Positions 27,018-35,765 are shown, numbered from the stretch's first letter. The stretch is 64,000 nucleotides of DNA from JBLMZI01 sp050258755 (GCA_050258755.1 JBLMZI010000006.1:372001-436000); one strand, 5' to 3'. Program-made: numbers and translations. The notes: generated by a model from the letters alone, not told the origin.

Positions 27018-28918
27018 TCAGCATCGCCTCCTTCCACATGGATTGCCCCGGCCGGGCACAGACCCGCGCAAACCCCGCATCCGATGCAGACCACCTCGTC
27101 AATCTTTGCCTTCTTAATTCCTTCATCCCAGATGTTGCCCGGACAGCCCCAAATGCGGCTGCAGAAGCGGCCGCAGCCGCATTCGTCTCCACGGCACTTT
27201 TCAGGATCGACCGTTACCTTGCGTTTTCCCAGGCGCCGGGCGGTCAGTGTGGCACAGGCCTGACGCAGGATCAGCACCTTCGCGCCGGGCTGCTTGATGA
27301 GCCGGTAAATCGCCTCGGTTGCCTCATCAGGTTTATAGGGGTCGGCAATGCGCACCGGAATTCCGATTGCTTCGATCAACCGCTCGATCGACAGCGCTTC
27401 CGCCGGCTGGCCCATACAGTTCATTTCAATACCAGGATGCGGTTGAAAACCGGTCATAGCAGTCGCGGAGTTATCCAGGACGATAAACAGCATATCGGCC
27501 TTCTGGTATTTGGCGTTGATCAGACCGGGGATGCAGGAGTGGAAAAACGTCGAATCACCCGCAAGCGCCACCACCGGCTGATCAAAACCGAAGCGGGTCA
27601 TCTGACCCAGTCCTTCGGCCATGTTGACCCCGCCGCCCATACAGCCCAGTCCGCTCACCGAAAACCATCCCGCCTTGGTTCCACCCATGGTGTAACAGCC
27701 GATATCCTGCATGATGACTCCGCCGCGCCCATCGAGCGCAAAGGCCTGTTTCAAGGCAAAGAAAGATCCCCGGTGCGGGCAGCCGGCACAGAAGGTCAGG
27801 TCCCGGGCCGGCAGATTCACCTGCTGTTCCGGGGCAAGCTGGCCTTTTTCCGGACCGGAATGGGACAAGTTCATCAACTTAGCAAGCGCGTCCCGGACCA
27901 GATCCGGATTCAGTTCTCCGGTCCTGGGAATCGCCGAATTCTGCCCCCAGCGGCCGAAAATGCCGGCCGCGGAACCCGAATTCCGGCCCAGCAGCGCGCT
28001 CAGGTTCTGCTCCAGGAACGGATCGACCTCTTCGACAACGAGGATCCCCGGCGTCCCGCGCAGATTGCTCAGAATCCATTTTTCCGGCAGCGGCCAGGTG
28101 GTGCCGATTTTTAGAATCCCGACGCGGTCACCGACGCCGAGCGTCTCCACCGCTTCGACACTATAGAACCAGCCCGCGCCGCAGGTCGCGATCACTAGTT
28201 CCGGCTTGTCCGGCCCTTCATACGTATTGAACGGCGCGTCTTCAAAAATCGCCAGGGCTTGGTCAAGCTTGCTGCGCATCAGTTCCTGGAACCAGAAAAC
28301 CGCCGCAAGCCGGTCCCACTCACCGATCGGCGCCGGGGTTTTTAAGGCTTCCGGCCGTGCACCGAGCTCAACATTCCCCCGGCCGTGGTTAATTCGGGTC
28401 GTGGTTCGCACCATCACCACCTGCTGCAGCTGTTCCGACAGTTCAAACGCCCATTTCACCATATCCTTGGCCTCTTGGAAGGTCGCCGGTTCCAAGAGCG
28501 GCAGGCTTGCTGAGCGGGCCTGGTGACGGGAATCGAATTCATTGGTACTCGAATGAGCCTGGGGATCATCCGCCACAACCAGCGCGACACCACCCTTGCA
28601 GCCGGAAAGGGCCGCGGTGTGCAGTGCGTCCCCAACGGTTAAAAGCCCATTTTGCTTCATCACGCATAAAGCACGCACCTGGGCAAAGGACGCGCCCATG
28701 CACGCCTCCAGCGCGGCCACTTCATTGACCGACCATTCCGCGTAAAACCCGGTTTTTTCAGCAACCCGGCCCAGCATGCCCAGAATCTCGGACGAAGGGG
28801 ACCCGGGATAGGCGGCGGCGAACCGCAGGCCGGCTTCAATCGCACCCCGCGCGATGGCCTCATTGCCCTGCATCAGATACGTCGCGCCCGGTTCATTTGC
28901 CGTAATGGTCCATTCCAT
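27014..28918 (-). CDS. iorA: Indolepyruvate ferredoxin oxidoreductase alpha subunit
   Basis: This is the 634-residue catalytic subunit containing the pyrimidine-binding domain (YLMQGNEAIARGAIEAGLRF), the transketolase C-like region and the TPP-binding domain (TFCAGCPHRGSFFALKQAF, QDIGCYTMGG, GDSTFFHSCIPGLINAKYQK, SATAMTGFQPHPG). The C-terminus is a two-cluster ferredoxin domain: the distal cluster is canonical (CIGCGVCAGLCP), while the proximal one is spread out, CRGDECGCGRFC, and needs checking as a possible altered cluster. The substrate is expected to be indole-, phenyl- or hydroxyphenylpyruvate from amino-acid breakdown. It overlaps both neighbours by a few bases, so the operon is tight. 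Confidence 0.93.
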   Translation of the reverse strand: MEWTITANEPGATYLMQGNEAIARGAIEAGLRFAAAYPGSPSSEILGMLGRVAEKTGFYAEWSVNEVAALEACMGASFAQVRALCVMKQNGLLTVGDALHTAALSGCKGGVALVVADDPQAHSSTNEFDSRHQARSASLPLLEPATFQEAKDMVKWAFELSEQLQQVVMVRTTTRINHGRGNVELGARPEALKTPAPIGEWDRLAAVFWFQELMRSKLDQALAIFEDAPFNTYEGPDKPELVIATCGAGWFYSVEAVETLGVGDRVGILKIGTTWPLPEKWILSNLRGTPGILVVEEVDPFLEQNLSALLGRNSGSAAGIFGRWGQNSAIPRTGELNPDLVRDALAKLMNLSHSGPEKGQLAPEQQVNLPARDLTFCAGCPHRGSFFALKQAFALDGRGGVIMQDIGCYTMGGTKAGWFSVSGLGCMGGGVNMAEGLGQMTRFGFDQPVVALAGDSTFFHSCIPGLINAKYQKADMLFIVLDNSATAMTGFQPHPGIEMNCMGQPAEALSIERLIEAIGIPVRIADPYKPDEATEAIYRLIKQPGAKVLILRQACATLTARRLGKRKVTVDPEKCRGDECGCGRFCSRIWGCPGNIWDEGIKKAKIDEVVCIGCGVCAGLCPAGAIHVEGGDAE

Positions 28919-30009
28919 CAGCCGTTCACCTGCCCTTCCTGCGCGGCCCCCAGGGCCTGATAGACCGGTTTGGCAAGATCGACAAACGGTTTGATCCGGC
29001 CGGACCCGGCCGCAGCCTGAATCGCTCCGGCGGCCCGGATCTTTTTCCCTGTCGAAGCGCTCTTCAGCCGTTCAAATTCCTGCATCGGGTATGGCATCAC
29101 CTCAATCGCGCCATTGCCGACCGCCCGCTCAAACAGCGCTTTGCCGCGCGGACTCCGGATGAGCACCGTATTCCAGCCCGGCTCGGCTTCCAGCGCGCCC
29201 ACGGAGATATCGGCCAATTCCGCTGTCATGTCCAGACAGTAGGCGCACCCGGGGCTGACCATCCCGCGGGCTTCCGCCGTCGGAATCGATAGAACCCCCT
29301 GATCCGTCTCCACCTCGACGCCATGCTGTGGAATGGTGATCCGTTTGATCTTCAAGCCCGGGGCCATCCTGGCGACAGCTTCCTGAAACCGCCAGGACAG
29401 CGACCACATACAGAACAGACCGATCGCCGTCACATTCTCACCCAGTTGTTCGGGGTGCGCGGCCTGCAGTTTTCGCAGGGCCTGGATCTGGCACGGCCGC
29501 CCTACCGCCGTCAGCGCCTTTTCACCGCCTTTGGCCGCTTCAATCAGCTTGCGGAAACTTGGCGCGCTCAGGAAACGAGAACCGGCATTCTGCCTGACCT
29601 CTTCCGGCAGCTTCACCAGCTTCGGCTCGGGCGTCACACCGTCGGCGCTTCCCGTCAGCAAAGCCGCGCTTCCCAGTCCTGTCGCAAGCGCCGTTTCAAC
29701 CAGCGCGCTCACCGTACCCCCATCCTGTTTCCCGGCTGCCGGCATCGCCGCACGGGCTTTCCAGATTTCCATCACATTTCCCGCATCGGACGCCTCGCCC
29801 CCGGTAAACGCGGCCGCAAGGTCCTCCCAGTCGGTCATGGTTCGCGGGCAGACCGAATAACAGCGCCCTTCCTGACAAACACAGTCAAAAGCAATTGCTA
29901 TGCGGTCCTCGATATTCTTGATAAACGGGCACCAATCCAGGCAAGCCCCGCACAGTGAGCACGCCGGGCCAGCCAGTACTTCGTTTTTCAGCTCCATACC
30001 TCCAGGCAT
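28918..30009 (-). CDS. FrhB-like coenzyme F420 hydrogenase/dehydrogenase beta-subunit family iron-sulfur protein
   Basis: This 363-residue protein has two N-terminal 4Fe-4S motifs (CSLCGACLDWCPFI and CVCQEGRCYSVCPR) and the C-terminal FrhB-type domain with VGRPCQIQALRKLQ and CAYCLDMTAELADISVGALE. Family members are flavin proteins that pass electrons between Fe-S proteins and F420, ferredoxin or other carriers; use of F420 here cannot be deduced. ATG 30009 is preferred because GGAGGGGAGA lies upstream; the gene overlaps iorA by 3 bp and its start overlaps the end of the glcF-like gene. It may connect the 2-hydroxy-acid oxidase to the ferredoxin pool. Confidence 0.8.
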   Translation of the reverse strand: MPGGMELKNEVLAGPACSLCGACLDWCPFIKNIEDRIAIAFDCVCQEGRCYSVCPRTMTDWEDLAAAFTGGEASDAGNVMEIWKARAAMPAAGKQDGGTVSALVETALATGLGSAALLTGSADGVTPEPKLVKLPEEVRQNAGSRFLSAPSFRKLIEAAKGGEKALTAVGRPCQIQALRKLQAAHPEQLGENVTAIGLFCMWSLSWRFQEAVARMAPGLKIKRITIPQHGVEVETDQGVLSIPTAEARGMVSPGCAYCLDMTAELADISVGALEAEPGWNTVLIRSPRGKALFERAVGNGAIEVMPYPMQEFERLKSASTGKKIRAAGAIQAAAGSGRIKPFVDLAKPVYQALGAAQEGQVNG

Positions 30010-30025
30010 ATTCTGTCTCCCCTCC

Positions 30026-31258
30026 CTATTTCGCAGCAGCCACAGCCGCGTTTGCTTCCCCCAGAACCCGGGCAACCAAGGCCATCGGGTGAACCACGCT
30101 CATTCCTTCCAGCCGGGCCTGCAGATAAAACCGGCAGACCGGGCACTGGGTGACCACCATTTCCGCCCCGGTAGATTGGATATCCTCCAACTTGTGCGAA
30201 CGAATCCGTTCCGAAAGATTCTTGTGTTCCAGGTAAAAAGTACCGGCTGCGCCGCAGCAGGCCTTTGGATCCTCCATTTCCACCGCTTCGAGCCCGGGAA
30301 TCATCCCCAGCAGATGGCGGGGAGCGTTTTCCACGGTCGAGGACCAGCCCCGGTGGCACGGCACATGATAGGTATACCGTATCGATATCGGGCCAGGTTC
30401 GCGGGAAAGACCCAGGGCATCGAGGTAATCGGTTGCCTCCTTCAGCTTCCCGGCCACTTCAGCGATTTTAACCTGGATGGGGTCATCCGCCTCAAACAGC
30501 TTCGCCGCTTTCAGCCCGAACATCATGCCGCAGGACGTGCAGTCGGTCACGACGGCATCCGCCTGAACCGCGGCCAGCCGATCGATATTGGTCCGAACCG
30601 ATTCCCGCGCGGTTTCGATGTCCCCTTCGGCCAGCGCCGGAATGCCGCAGCAAACCTGACCGTCCGGAATCACCACTTCCACCCCGTTCGCGGTCAACGC
30701 CCGAACCACGGCTTCACCGGTATCGGGAAACATGTAATTGGTGCCGCAGCCCACAAAATAGGCGGCACGGGCGCGTCGTTCGCCAATCGCCGCAATCGTA
30801 CCCTTAACCATGCTGTCAAACGGTTTGGCCGCCATCACCGGTACATCCTTCGGCCCCAGATTCAGTTTTTGAGCCAGATGCGCCGCCCGGGTCAACAGAC
30901 CGGCCGCTCCCCGCTGGTTCAATATATTTTTGAAAACGAATTTTTTCGCGGCGCCCCCCAGGCCTGACTCTTTCTCCCAATGCCGGATCCTGGCGGCTGT
31001 CATGACCTCGTCGCACGGCACACTGCTCGAACAATTCTGGGTACAGTTAGTGCACAACAGGCACAAATCCAGAATCTCTTTTACCCGAGGCGTGACTGGA
31101 TGGGTTTCATCCAGAAACACCTCCCGAATCAGCCGAACCCGGGCTCTCGGGAGCAGGGTTTCCACGACCTCTTCCTTGAAAACCGGGCAAGCCGCCTGGC
31201 AGTAGCCGCAGGCGGAACACTTCTGGATTAAATCCGCATAATCCTCAAGACGCAGCAT
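30026..31258 (-). CDS. GlcF/HdrD-like (Fe-S) electron-transfer protein with two CCG domains
   Basis: This 410-residue protein has two N-terminal 4Fe-4S clusters (CSACGYCQAACPVF and CLLCTNCTQNCSSSVPC) and two cysteine-rich CCG domains (GQVCCGIPALAEGD with TDCTSCGMMF, and PKACCGAAGTFYLEH with TQCPVCRFYL). This is the arrangement of glycolate oxidase GlcF and heterodisulfide-reductase HdrD-type subunits. It would accept electrons from the FAD oxidase encoded just upstream, whose 3' end overlaps this gene by 14 bp. The final acceptor is unknown; the FrhB-like protein encoded next is the obvious candidate. Confidence 0.88.
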   Translation of the reverse strand: MLRLEDYADLIQKCSACGYCQAACPVFKEEVVETLLPRARVRLIREVFLDETHPVTPRVKEILDLCLLCTNCTQNCSSSVPCDEVMTAARIRHWEKESGLGGAAKKFVFKNILNQRGAAGLLTRAAHLAQKLNLGPKDVPVMAAKPFDSMVKGTIAAIGERRARAAYFVGCGTNYMFPDTGEAVVRALTANGVEVVIPDGQVCCGIPALAEGDIETARESVRTNIDRLAAVQADAVVTDCTSCGMMFGLKAAKLFEADDPIQVKIAEVAGKLKEATDYLDALGLSREPGPISIRYTYHVPCHRGWSSTVENAPRHLLGMIPGLEAVEMEDPKACCGAAGTFYLEHKNLSERIRSHKLEDIQSTGAEMVVTQCPVCRFYLQARLEGMSVVHPMALVARVLGEANAAVAAAK

Positions 31259-32648
31259 GTTTCGCCCCCTCCTCCATCCAGATCTTACCCGGGTTCATGA
31301 TGCCCAATGGATCGAATGCTTGCTTTATCCGGCGCATCAGTGAAATGGTCGCGGCATCCATTTCTTCGGCCAGGAATTCCGCCTTATGCAGTCCAATACC
31401 GTGTTCGCCCGAGATCGTGCCGCCAAGCCGCAGCCCGTCACGAATGATCCGCGCAATCGCCGCATTCGTTTTGGCGTCCATCTCCGGGCCGAGTTCATTG
31501 CACAGAATGGTCGGGTGAATGTTCCCATCGCCGGCATGCCCGGCGATGCCGATTCCAACCCCAACCTCGGCCGAAATCTGTTGAATCGCGCGCACGAAGT
31601 CCGGAATCCGGCTGCGCGGCACGGTGACGTCCTCTGAAACCGCCCGCTTGTAAATCGTATTGATCAACGGATAAAGTTTGGACCGCGCCGTCCAATAGCT
31701 GGCTGCTTCGGCTTCGTTTTCTATCACCCGCACTTCGCGGGCTTTCATTTCGTAACAAACTTCCTCAATACGCCTGCAGTCGGCGGCCACCTGCGTTTCA
31801 TCCCCGTCAAATTCGATCAGCAGATAGGCGCCTGCGTCCACGGCCGCCGGCGGCGTGATATAGTTGTTCATCACCATCACAGCAAGATTCATCAGGAATT
31901 CCAGCATGGCCGGAACCGAGCCGCGGGCAATCACTTCGCTGACAATTTCCGCCGCCTGGTCGAGGGTTTCACAGGTTACAAAAACCGTCCGATTGGTTGC
32001 GGGCAGGGGCAGTAAGCGCAATGTGACACCAGTAATCACACCGAGCGTTCCCTCAGATCCTGTCATCAGGTGGGTCAAGTCGTAACCGACCGACTGCTTG
32101 ACAAACTTGCCGCCGGTTCGAATGATCGACCCATCCGGGAGAACCACGTCCAGACCGGTCACATAGTTCCCGGTGGTGCCGTACTTCACGCCGCGCGGGC
32201 CGCCAGCCCGGGTGGCGACATTCCCGCCGATGGTGCAGACCGTCATGCTCTGCGGGTCAGGCGGGTAGAACATGTTGAGTTTCTCCACGGCATGGTGGAA
32301 GCGGCCGGTCACTGCGCCCGGTTCGACCGTTGCCGTCATATTCTTTCGATCAATCTCAAGAATGCGGGACATCTGCTTCATATCCAGCACAATGCCGCCG
32401 TGGCTGGGGGTTGCGGCACCGGACAACCCGGAGCCGGCACCGCGTGGGGTAACAGGAATCTGATGCAGGGAAGCGTAACGCAGGATGCGGGAAACCTCGT
32501 CCGTGCTGCGCGGCAGCACCACCGCATCCGGACGGTGCGGGTGATAATAATGAAGGGCGTCGCTGGCGTAAGCCATCAAGTCTTCCGGGTCGGTCTTTAC
32601 CCGGATGCTGTCAATCAAATTGGCAAGATCTTTCCCCAATGCATTCAC
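31245..32648 (-). CDS. FAD-linked 2-hydroxy-acid oxidase/dehydrogenase (GlcD-like)
   Basis: This 467-residue flavoprotein of the GlcD/D-lactate dehydrogenase type oxidises a 2-hydroxy acid to the 2-oxo acid. FAD-binding motifs are VLPRSTDEVSRILRYA, TPRGAGSGLSGAATPSHGG and GGNVATRAGGPRGVKYG; the C-terminal domain has GIAGHAGDGNIHP and SGEHGIGLHKAEFL. Because iorAB are in the same operon, the natural substrate may be an aryl-lactate (indole-, phenyl- or hydroxyphenyl-lactate), although D-lactate or glycolate remain possible. The GTG at 32648 is chosen for the GGAGAGG site; the frame is open upstream but is atypical and would cover the promoter region. Confidence 0.88.
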   Translation of the reverse strand: MNALGKDLANLIDSIRVKTDPEDLMAYASDALHYYHPHRPDAVVLPRSTDEVSRILRYASLHQIPVTPRGAGSGLSGAATPSHGGIVLDMKQMSRILEIDRKNMTATVEPGAVTGRFHHAVEKLNMFYPPDPQSMTVCTIGGNVATRAGGPRGVKYGTTGNYVTGLDVVLPDGSIIRTGGKFVKQSVGYDLTHLMTGSEGTLGVITGVTLRLLPLPATNRTVFVTCETLDQAAEIVSEVIARGSVPAMLEFLMNLAVMVMNNYITPPAAVDAGAYLLIEFDGDETQVAADCRRIEEVCYEMKAREVRVIENEAEAASYWTARSKLYPLINTIYKRAVSEDVTVPRSRIPDFVRAIQQISAEVGVGIGIAGHAGDGNIHPTILCNELGPEMDAKTNAAIARIIRDGLRLGGTISGEHGIGLHKAEFLAEEMDAATISLMRRIKQAFDPLGIMNPGKIWMEEGAKHAAS

Positions 32649-32770
32649 GTCCGAAATCCTCTCCTTTCGGCTATTCGCTGACGCCGCGATCCGGTAGTTT
32701 CGTATAACCGAACGGCGTTCAGCCGATTGTCCAGGGCCACCCCTCCTTTTTTGACCGATTCGCGGTCCTT

Positions 32771-32797
32771 GTTCTGTATTACAGAACATCGTTCTGT
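32771..32797. promoter_or_regulatory. Candidate operator upstream of the glcD-ior operon
   Basis: GTTCTGTATTACAGAAC at 32771-32787 is a perfect 8-bp inverted repeat around one base. A third GTTCTGT half-site follows at 32791-32797. On the minus strand it lies just downstream of a TAAAAT -10-like box and about 120 bp before the glcD start, where a repressor would block transcription. The IclR regulator of this cluster is the likely ligand. Confidence 0.5.
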
Positions 32798-32869
32798 TTC
32801 TATTTTACACGATATGCTGCCGCCGCAACTGTTAATTACAAAATTTTTTGACGAATTAATCCTTGGGGA

Positions 32870-32907
32870 TCGGAAAATAAAACAGCACCCGCATCACGGG
32901 TGCTGTT
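32870..32907 (-). terminator. Intrinsic terminator of the ferritin-like gene
   Basis: An 11-bp perfect stem (32881-32891 with 32897-32907, 5-nt loop CATCA) is followed on the minus strand by a T-rich tract, 19 bp beyond the ferritin-like stop. Confidence 0.85.
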
Positions 32908-32925
32908 GAGCCGGCCAGGTGTGCT

Positions 32926-33240
32926 CTACTGCATTGGGGCTTGAAAATTGGATTGCTGCTGTTGCTGCACAGCCTGACGCCCTTTCTCCTGATACTGCTG
33001 CTCGTTCGGACTCAGCAGGAAGAGCAGCTGCTGCAGTTCACCGACATGCTGGCGCTCTTCGTCCGCGATATGCATGAGGACTTTTTTCACACGCTGGTCT
33101 GCCGTTGTCATCGCATGGGCCTCATAGCCGATAATCGCCTCCAATTCACCGGCAATATCCACCCGGAGGGCCTGGATCAGTTCCGCTTCCGACATCTGCC
33201 GGGGCACATTCGCCACAAATGGGTTTCCGAGGATTGCCAT
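32926..33240 (-). CDS. Small ferritin-like (four-helix, di-iron type) protein
   Basis: This 104-residue protein contains EGELEAI-type and EERQHVGEL motifs (AGELEAIIGYEAHAM, then HIADEERQHVGELQQLL), two Glu and ExxH-like positions that resemble a half-ferritin/rubrerythrin-like di-iron fold that would need to dimerise. The start, NPFVANVPRQMSEAELIQAL after a short lead, resembles encapsulated-ferritin-type and related small ferritin-like proteins, and the C-terminus is Gln-rich and flexible. No encapsulin shell gene is in the window, so I do not call it a cargo protein. ATG 33240 is preferred because of a GGGGGTG site; it is transcribed away from the marR gene with its own terminator. Confidence 0.72.
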   Translation of the reverse strand: MAILGNPFVANVPRQMSEAELIQALRVDIAGELEAIIGYEAHAMTTADQRVKKVLMHIADEERQHVGELQQLLFLLSPNEQQYQEKGRQAVQQQQQSNFQAPMQ

Positions 33241-33305
33241 TACGTACACCCCCTTTTTTCTGTCTCACCTAATATGCGCCTCTTTGGTTTTCATATGCTG
33301 TTTTC

Positions 33306-33346
33306 TTGCCAAGCCGGCGTTTTATTGTTAATCTATTAATAGTTAA
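33306..33346 (+). promoter_or_regulatory. Promoter with overlapping palindrome upstream of marR-type gene
   Basis: TTGCCA (33306-33311) and TAATCT (33329-33334) are spaced by 17 bp. The AT-rich near-palindrome TTAATCTATTAATAGTTAA (33328-33346), with a perfect CTATTAATAG core, covers the -10. This is a typical place and shape for autoregulation by a MarR protein. Confidence 0.5.
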
Positions 33347-33374
33347 CGTGTTAAATTACGAGGAGGCGTCGGCC

Positions 33375-33815
33375 ATGATCACGTACGGCGATTTTCTCTG
33401 TTTCCGCCTGGGCGCTCTGACCCGGCGGATACAGCGATATTACAACAGCCGCTTTGCCGAGCTGAACATTACTCTGGGCCAGTCGTTCGTCCTGTTCGCC
33501 CTGGCGGAAAACGACGGCAGCAGCGTCAAGGACATCGCCGCTGCGGTACAGCTGGATCCCCCGGCGATTACCGGCCTTGTGGACCGGCTTGCCAAAGAAG
33601 GGCTGGTGGAGCGGCAAACCGATCCGGAGGACCGCCGTACCACCCGGATTACGCTGACCGCCAGGGGGCGTGAAGTCACAGACCAGGCAAGCCGGATTGC
33701 CGCCGAATTCAACGAAACCATGCAAAAAATCATCCCGGCCGGCGACAATGCCTCATTTGCCAGAGCCCTGGCTGCCCTCGAACAGGAAGTCCCGGATCGC
33801 CAGGATCCAGAATAA
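33375..33815 (+). CDS. MarR family transcriptional regulator
   Basis: This 146-residue winged-helix repressor has a helix-turn-helix in SSVKDIAAAVQLDPPAITGL and a wing motif RQTDPEDRRTTRITLTARG, the D-x-R-x-x-x-I signature of MarR proteins. It would bind as a dimer to the overlapping palindrome just upstream and respond to an unknown phenolic or redox signal. ATG 33375 has an AGGAGG site 9 bp upstream. The next gene begins 25 bp later, so marR and the two Fe-S genes probably form one operon. Confidence 0.88.
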   Translation: MITYGDFLCFRLGALTRRIQRYYNSRFAELNITLGQSFVLFALAENDGSSVKDIAAAVQLDPPAITGLVDRLAKEGLVERQTDPEDRRTTRITLTARGREVTDQASRIAAEFNETMQKIIPAGDNASFARALAALEQEVPDRQDPE

Positions 33816-33840
33816 AGGTATTCTCAAGGAGGGATGGCTT

Positions 33841-34926
33841 TTGACCGTTTATCAACGCCTTCAGCAGCGCCTGCACGCCCACCCGGCCGGTGCTCCGGCG
33901 ACTGAAACCTTTGACCGAATCCTGCGGATTCTGTTCAGCGAAGCAGATGCCGCGCTTGCGGCCGAGCTCACCTTTGTCCTGAAACCGCTCGCGCAAATCG
34001 CCGAGCAGGTCAACCAACCGGCCGAAGCCATTAAGCCTCTGCTCGAATCAATGGCCGACCGCGGACTGGTTTACGCGAAACTTGATAAACAAGGAAATCC
34101 AAGATACAGCCTGCTGCCAACCATCCCCGGCTTATACGAATTCCCGTTCATGCGCCTTAAGAACCTCGACCTGCGTGACGAGTTGGGCCGATTGTGGCAT
34201 CAATACCACCAGGAAGCAATGAGCGCGGAATTTTCCAGCTCAAAAACCCAGCAGATGCGGGTTATTCCGGTTGGAAAAAGCCTTCCGATCACCACCGAGG
34301 TACTGCCTTACGAACAGGTCTCTATCATGATCGGAAAGGCCGATTACATCGCGCTGACCGACTGCGCCTGCCGCACCAGCATGCAAAACTGCGCCAAACC
34401 GCGCGAGGTGTGTTTGATTTTCGGTGCCCACGGCGAATTCCTGGTCGAGCGCGGCAAGGGGCGGCGGATCGACCGTTCACAAGCCATGGCTGTGCTTGAC
34501 GAGGCCGAAGCAGCCGGCCTGGTCCATACCTGCAACAATTCGCAGGATGCCTTCGCAGTAGTCTGCAACTGCTGTTCCTGCTGCTGTACCATTCTCCGGG
34601 GTCTGACCGAACTGAAAAACCCGAACGCCTTCGCCTGTTCGGGCTTCATCGTGGACTTTCAAGCCGATGAGTGTATTGGATGCCAGGCCTGCGCCGAAGA
34701 CCGCTGCCCGGTTAAAGCCATCGAAACGGCCCAGGATATCGTGGCTGTGGACGCGCCCCGCTGCATTGGCTGCGGCTTGTGCGTTTCAGTCTGCCCGACC
34801 GCGGCCTTAACCATGACCAGACGCAACCCGGCTCCTGCCGTGCCGGCGTCAGGCCGTGATTTGATGGGCAGCATTCTGGTGGAAAAAGACCGGCTTGAAG
34901 CCTTTATGAAACTGAACCAGTCGTAA
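33841..34926 (+). CDS. 4Fe-4S protein with N-terminal winged-helix region and Cys-rich cluster
   Basis: The 361-residue product has an N-terminal helix-turn-helix-like half (PLAQIAEQVNQPAEAIKPLL), a Cys-rich middle with TDCACRTSMQNC and VCNCCSCCCTILRG, and a two-cluster ferredoxin C-terminus (CIGCQACAEDRCPVKAI and CIGCGLCVSVCPTAAL). I recognise this as a recurrent uncharacterised anaerobe protein; the CNCCSCCC stretch may hold an extra cluster or metal. The TTG at 33841 is chosen for AAGGAGGGA upstream. It is encoded between marR and a QueG-like protein, so a small MarR-controlled redox operon is likely. The reaction is unknown. Confidence 0.75.
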   Translation: MTVYQRLQQRLHAHPAGAPATETFDRILRILFSEADAALAAELTFVLKPLAQIAEQVNQPAEAIKPLLESMADRGLVYAKLDKQGNPRYSLLPTIPGLYEFPFMRLKNLDLRDELGRLWHQYHQEAMSAEFSSSKTQQMRVIPVGKSLPITTEVLPYEQVSIMIGKADYIALTDCACRTSMQNCAKPREVCLIFGAHGEFLVERGKGRRIDRSQAMAVLDEAEAAGLVHTCNNSQDAFAVVCNCCSCCCTILRGLTELKNPNAFACSGFIVDFQADECIGCQACAEDRCPVKAIETAQDIVAVDAPRCIGCGLCVSVCPTAALTMTRRNPAPAVPASGRDLMGSILVEKDRLEAFMKLNQS

Positions 34927-34965
34927 ATCGCGGGCAGTCCTGTGTTCCGAAGGAGGTATTCCGCC

Positions 34966-35733
34966 ATGAAAGAAAAAATTAAGCAATTTGCCCTGCGCCT
35001 TGGGGCGGACGATGTCGGTATTGCGAACGTTGCGGACTATGAAAGCCCCCGCACCCCTAAAATAGAGGCACTGTTCCCCGCCGCCCGTTCCATAGTGGTG
35101 ATGGCCCTGCGCGAGATGTCGCATGTGGAAAGTGAAAATCCGCAGCTTGCCATGAACGGCCGCCTGGACATCATGGAGCATGCCCGATCGCTCAACTATA
35201 AAATGGGCCGTTTTCTTGAAAAGGAATGCGGTGCAAAGGCGGTGAGCGTCCCGCTTTCCTACCCCCTGGAAATGAACACGCGAACCATGGGCGTAATCGC
35301 GGATGTTTCACTGCGTCATGCCGCAGTCGCAGCCGGTCTGGGTGTGTTCGGCCGTCACAACCTGGTTATTCACCCGCGGCTCGGTTCGCGCGTTCTCTTT
35401 GCCGCCGTCCTGTGTAATCTCGATTTGCCCTCTGATCCCCCGGTCGCCGAGGATCTTTGCACCCAGTGCGGCATTTGTGTGGAGGCGTGTCCCGCCCACG
35501 CTCTGGATCAGGAGGGAATCACCGATCCGGGAAAATGCCTTCGCGTATCACAGCCTTATGGTCTCGGCAAAATCATTGGTTTCTGGAATAAGTTCATCAG
35601 TGCGGAGCCGGACGAACAGCGCAAGCTTTTCATGTCCGACGACTTTTGGGGGATCTATCAAGCCCAATTTATCGGCTTCAAATATCATTGTTTCAAGTGC
35701 TACGCCGGCTGCCCGCTGGACGGCGCCGGCTGA
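34966..35733 (+). CDS. QueG-like 4Fe-4S protein (epoxyqueuosine reductase-related)
   Basis: This 255-residue protein resembles the Fe-S/cobalamin-type QueG family and reductive-dehalogenase-related anaerobe proteins. It has LGADDVGIANVADYESPRTP and DVSLRHAAVAAGLGVFGRHN in the N-terminal half, then one ferredoxin-type cluster with CTQCGICVEACPAHAL and a distal Cys group CFKCYAGCP. It is shorter than typical QueG (about 310-380 residues) and lacks the HEAT-like C-terminus, so I do not assign queG. ATG 34966 has an AGGAGG site. It is the last gene of the marR unit and is followed by a strong terminator. Confidence 0.72.
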   Translation: MKEKIKQFALRLGADDVGIANVADYESPRTPKIEALFPAARSIVVMALREMSHVESENPQLAMNGRLDIMEHARSLNYKMGRFLEKECGAKAVSVPLSYPLEMNTRTMGVIADVSLRHAAVAAGLGVFGRHNLVIHPRLGSRVLFAAVLCNLDLPSDPPVAEDLCTQCGICVEACPAHALDQEGITDPGKCLRVSQPYGLGKIIGFWNKFISAEPDEQRKLFMSDDFWGIYQAQFIGFKYHCFKCYAGCPLDGAG

Positions 35734-35765
35734 GTCCGGTTCGCATGCCAATCGGGAAATCGAAG

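Noticed and set aside
32926..33240. Encapsulin cargo protein
   Set aside because: Similarity to small encapsulated ferritins is only general; no shell gene or C-terminal targeting peptide could be identified.
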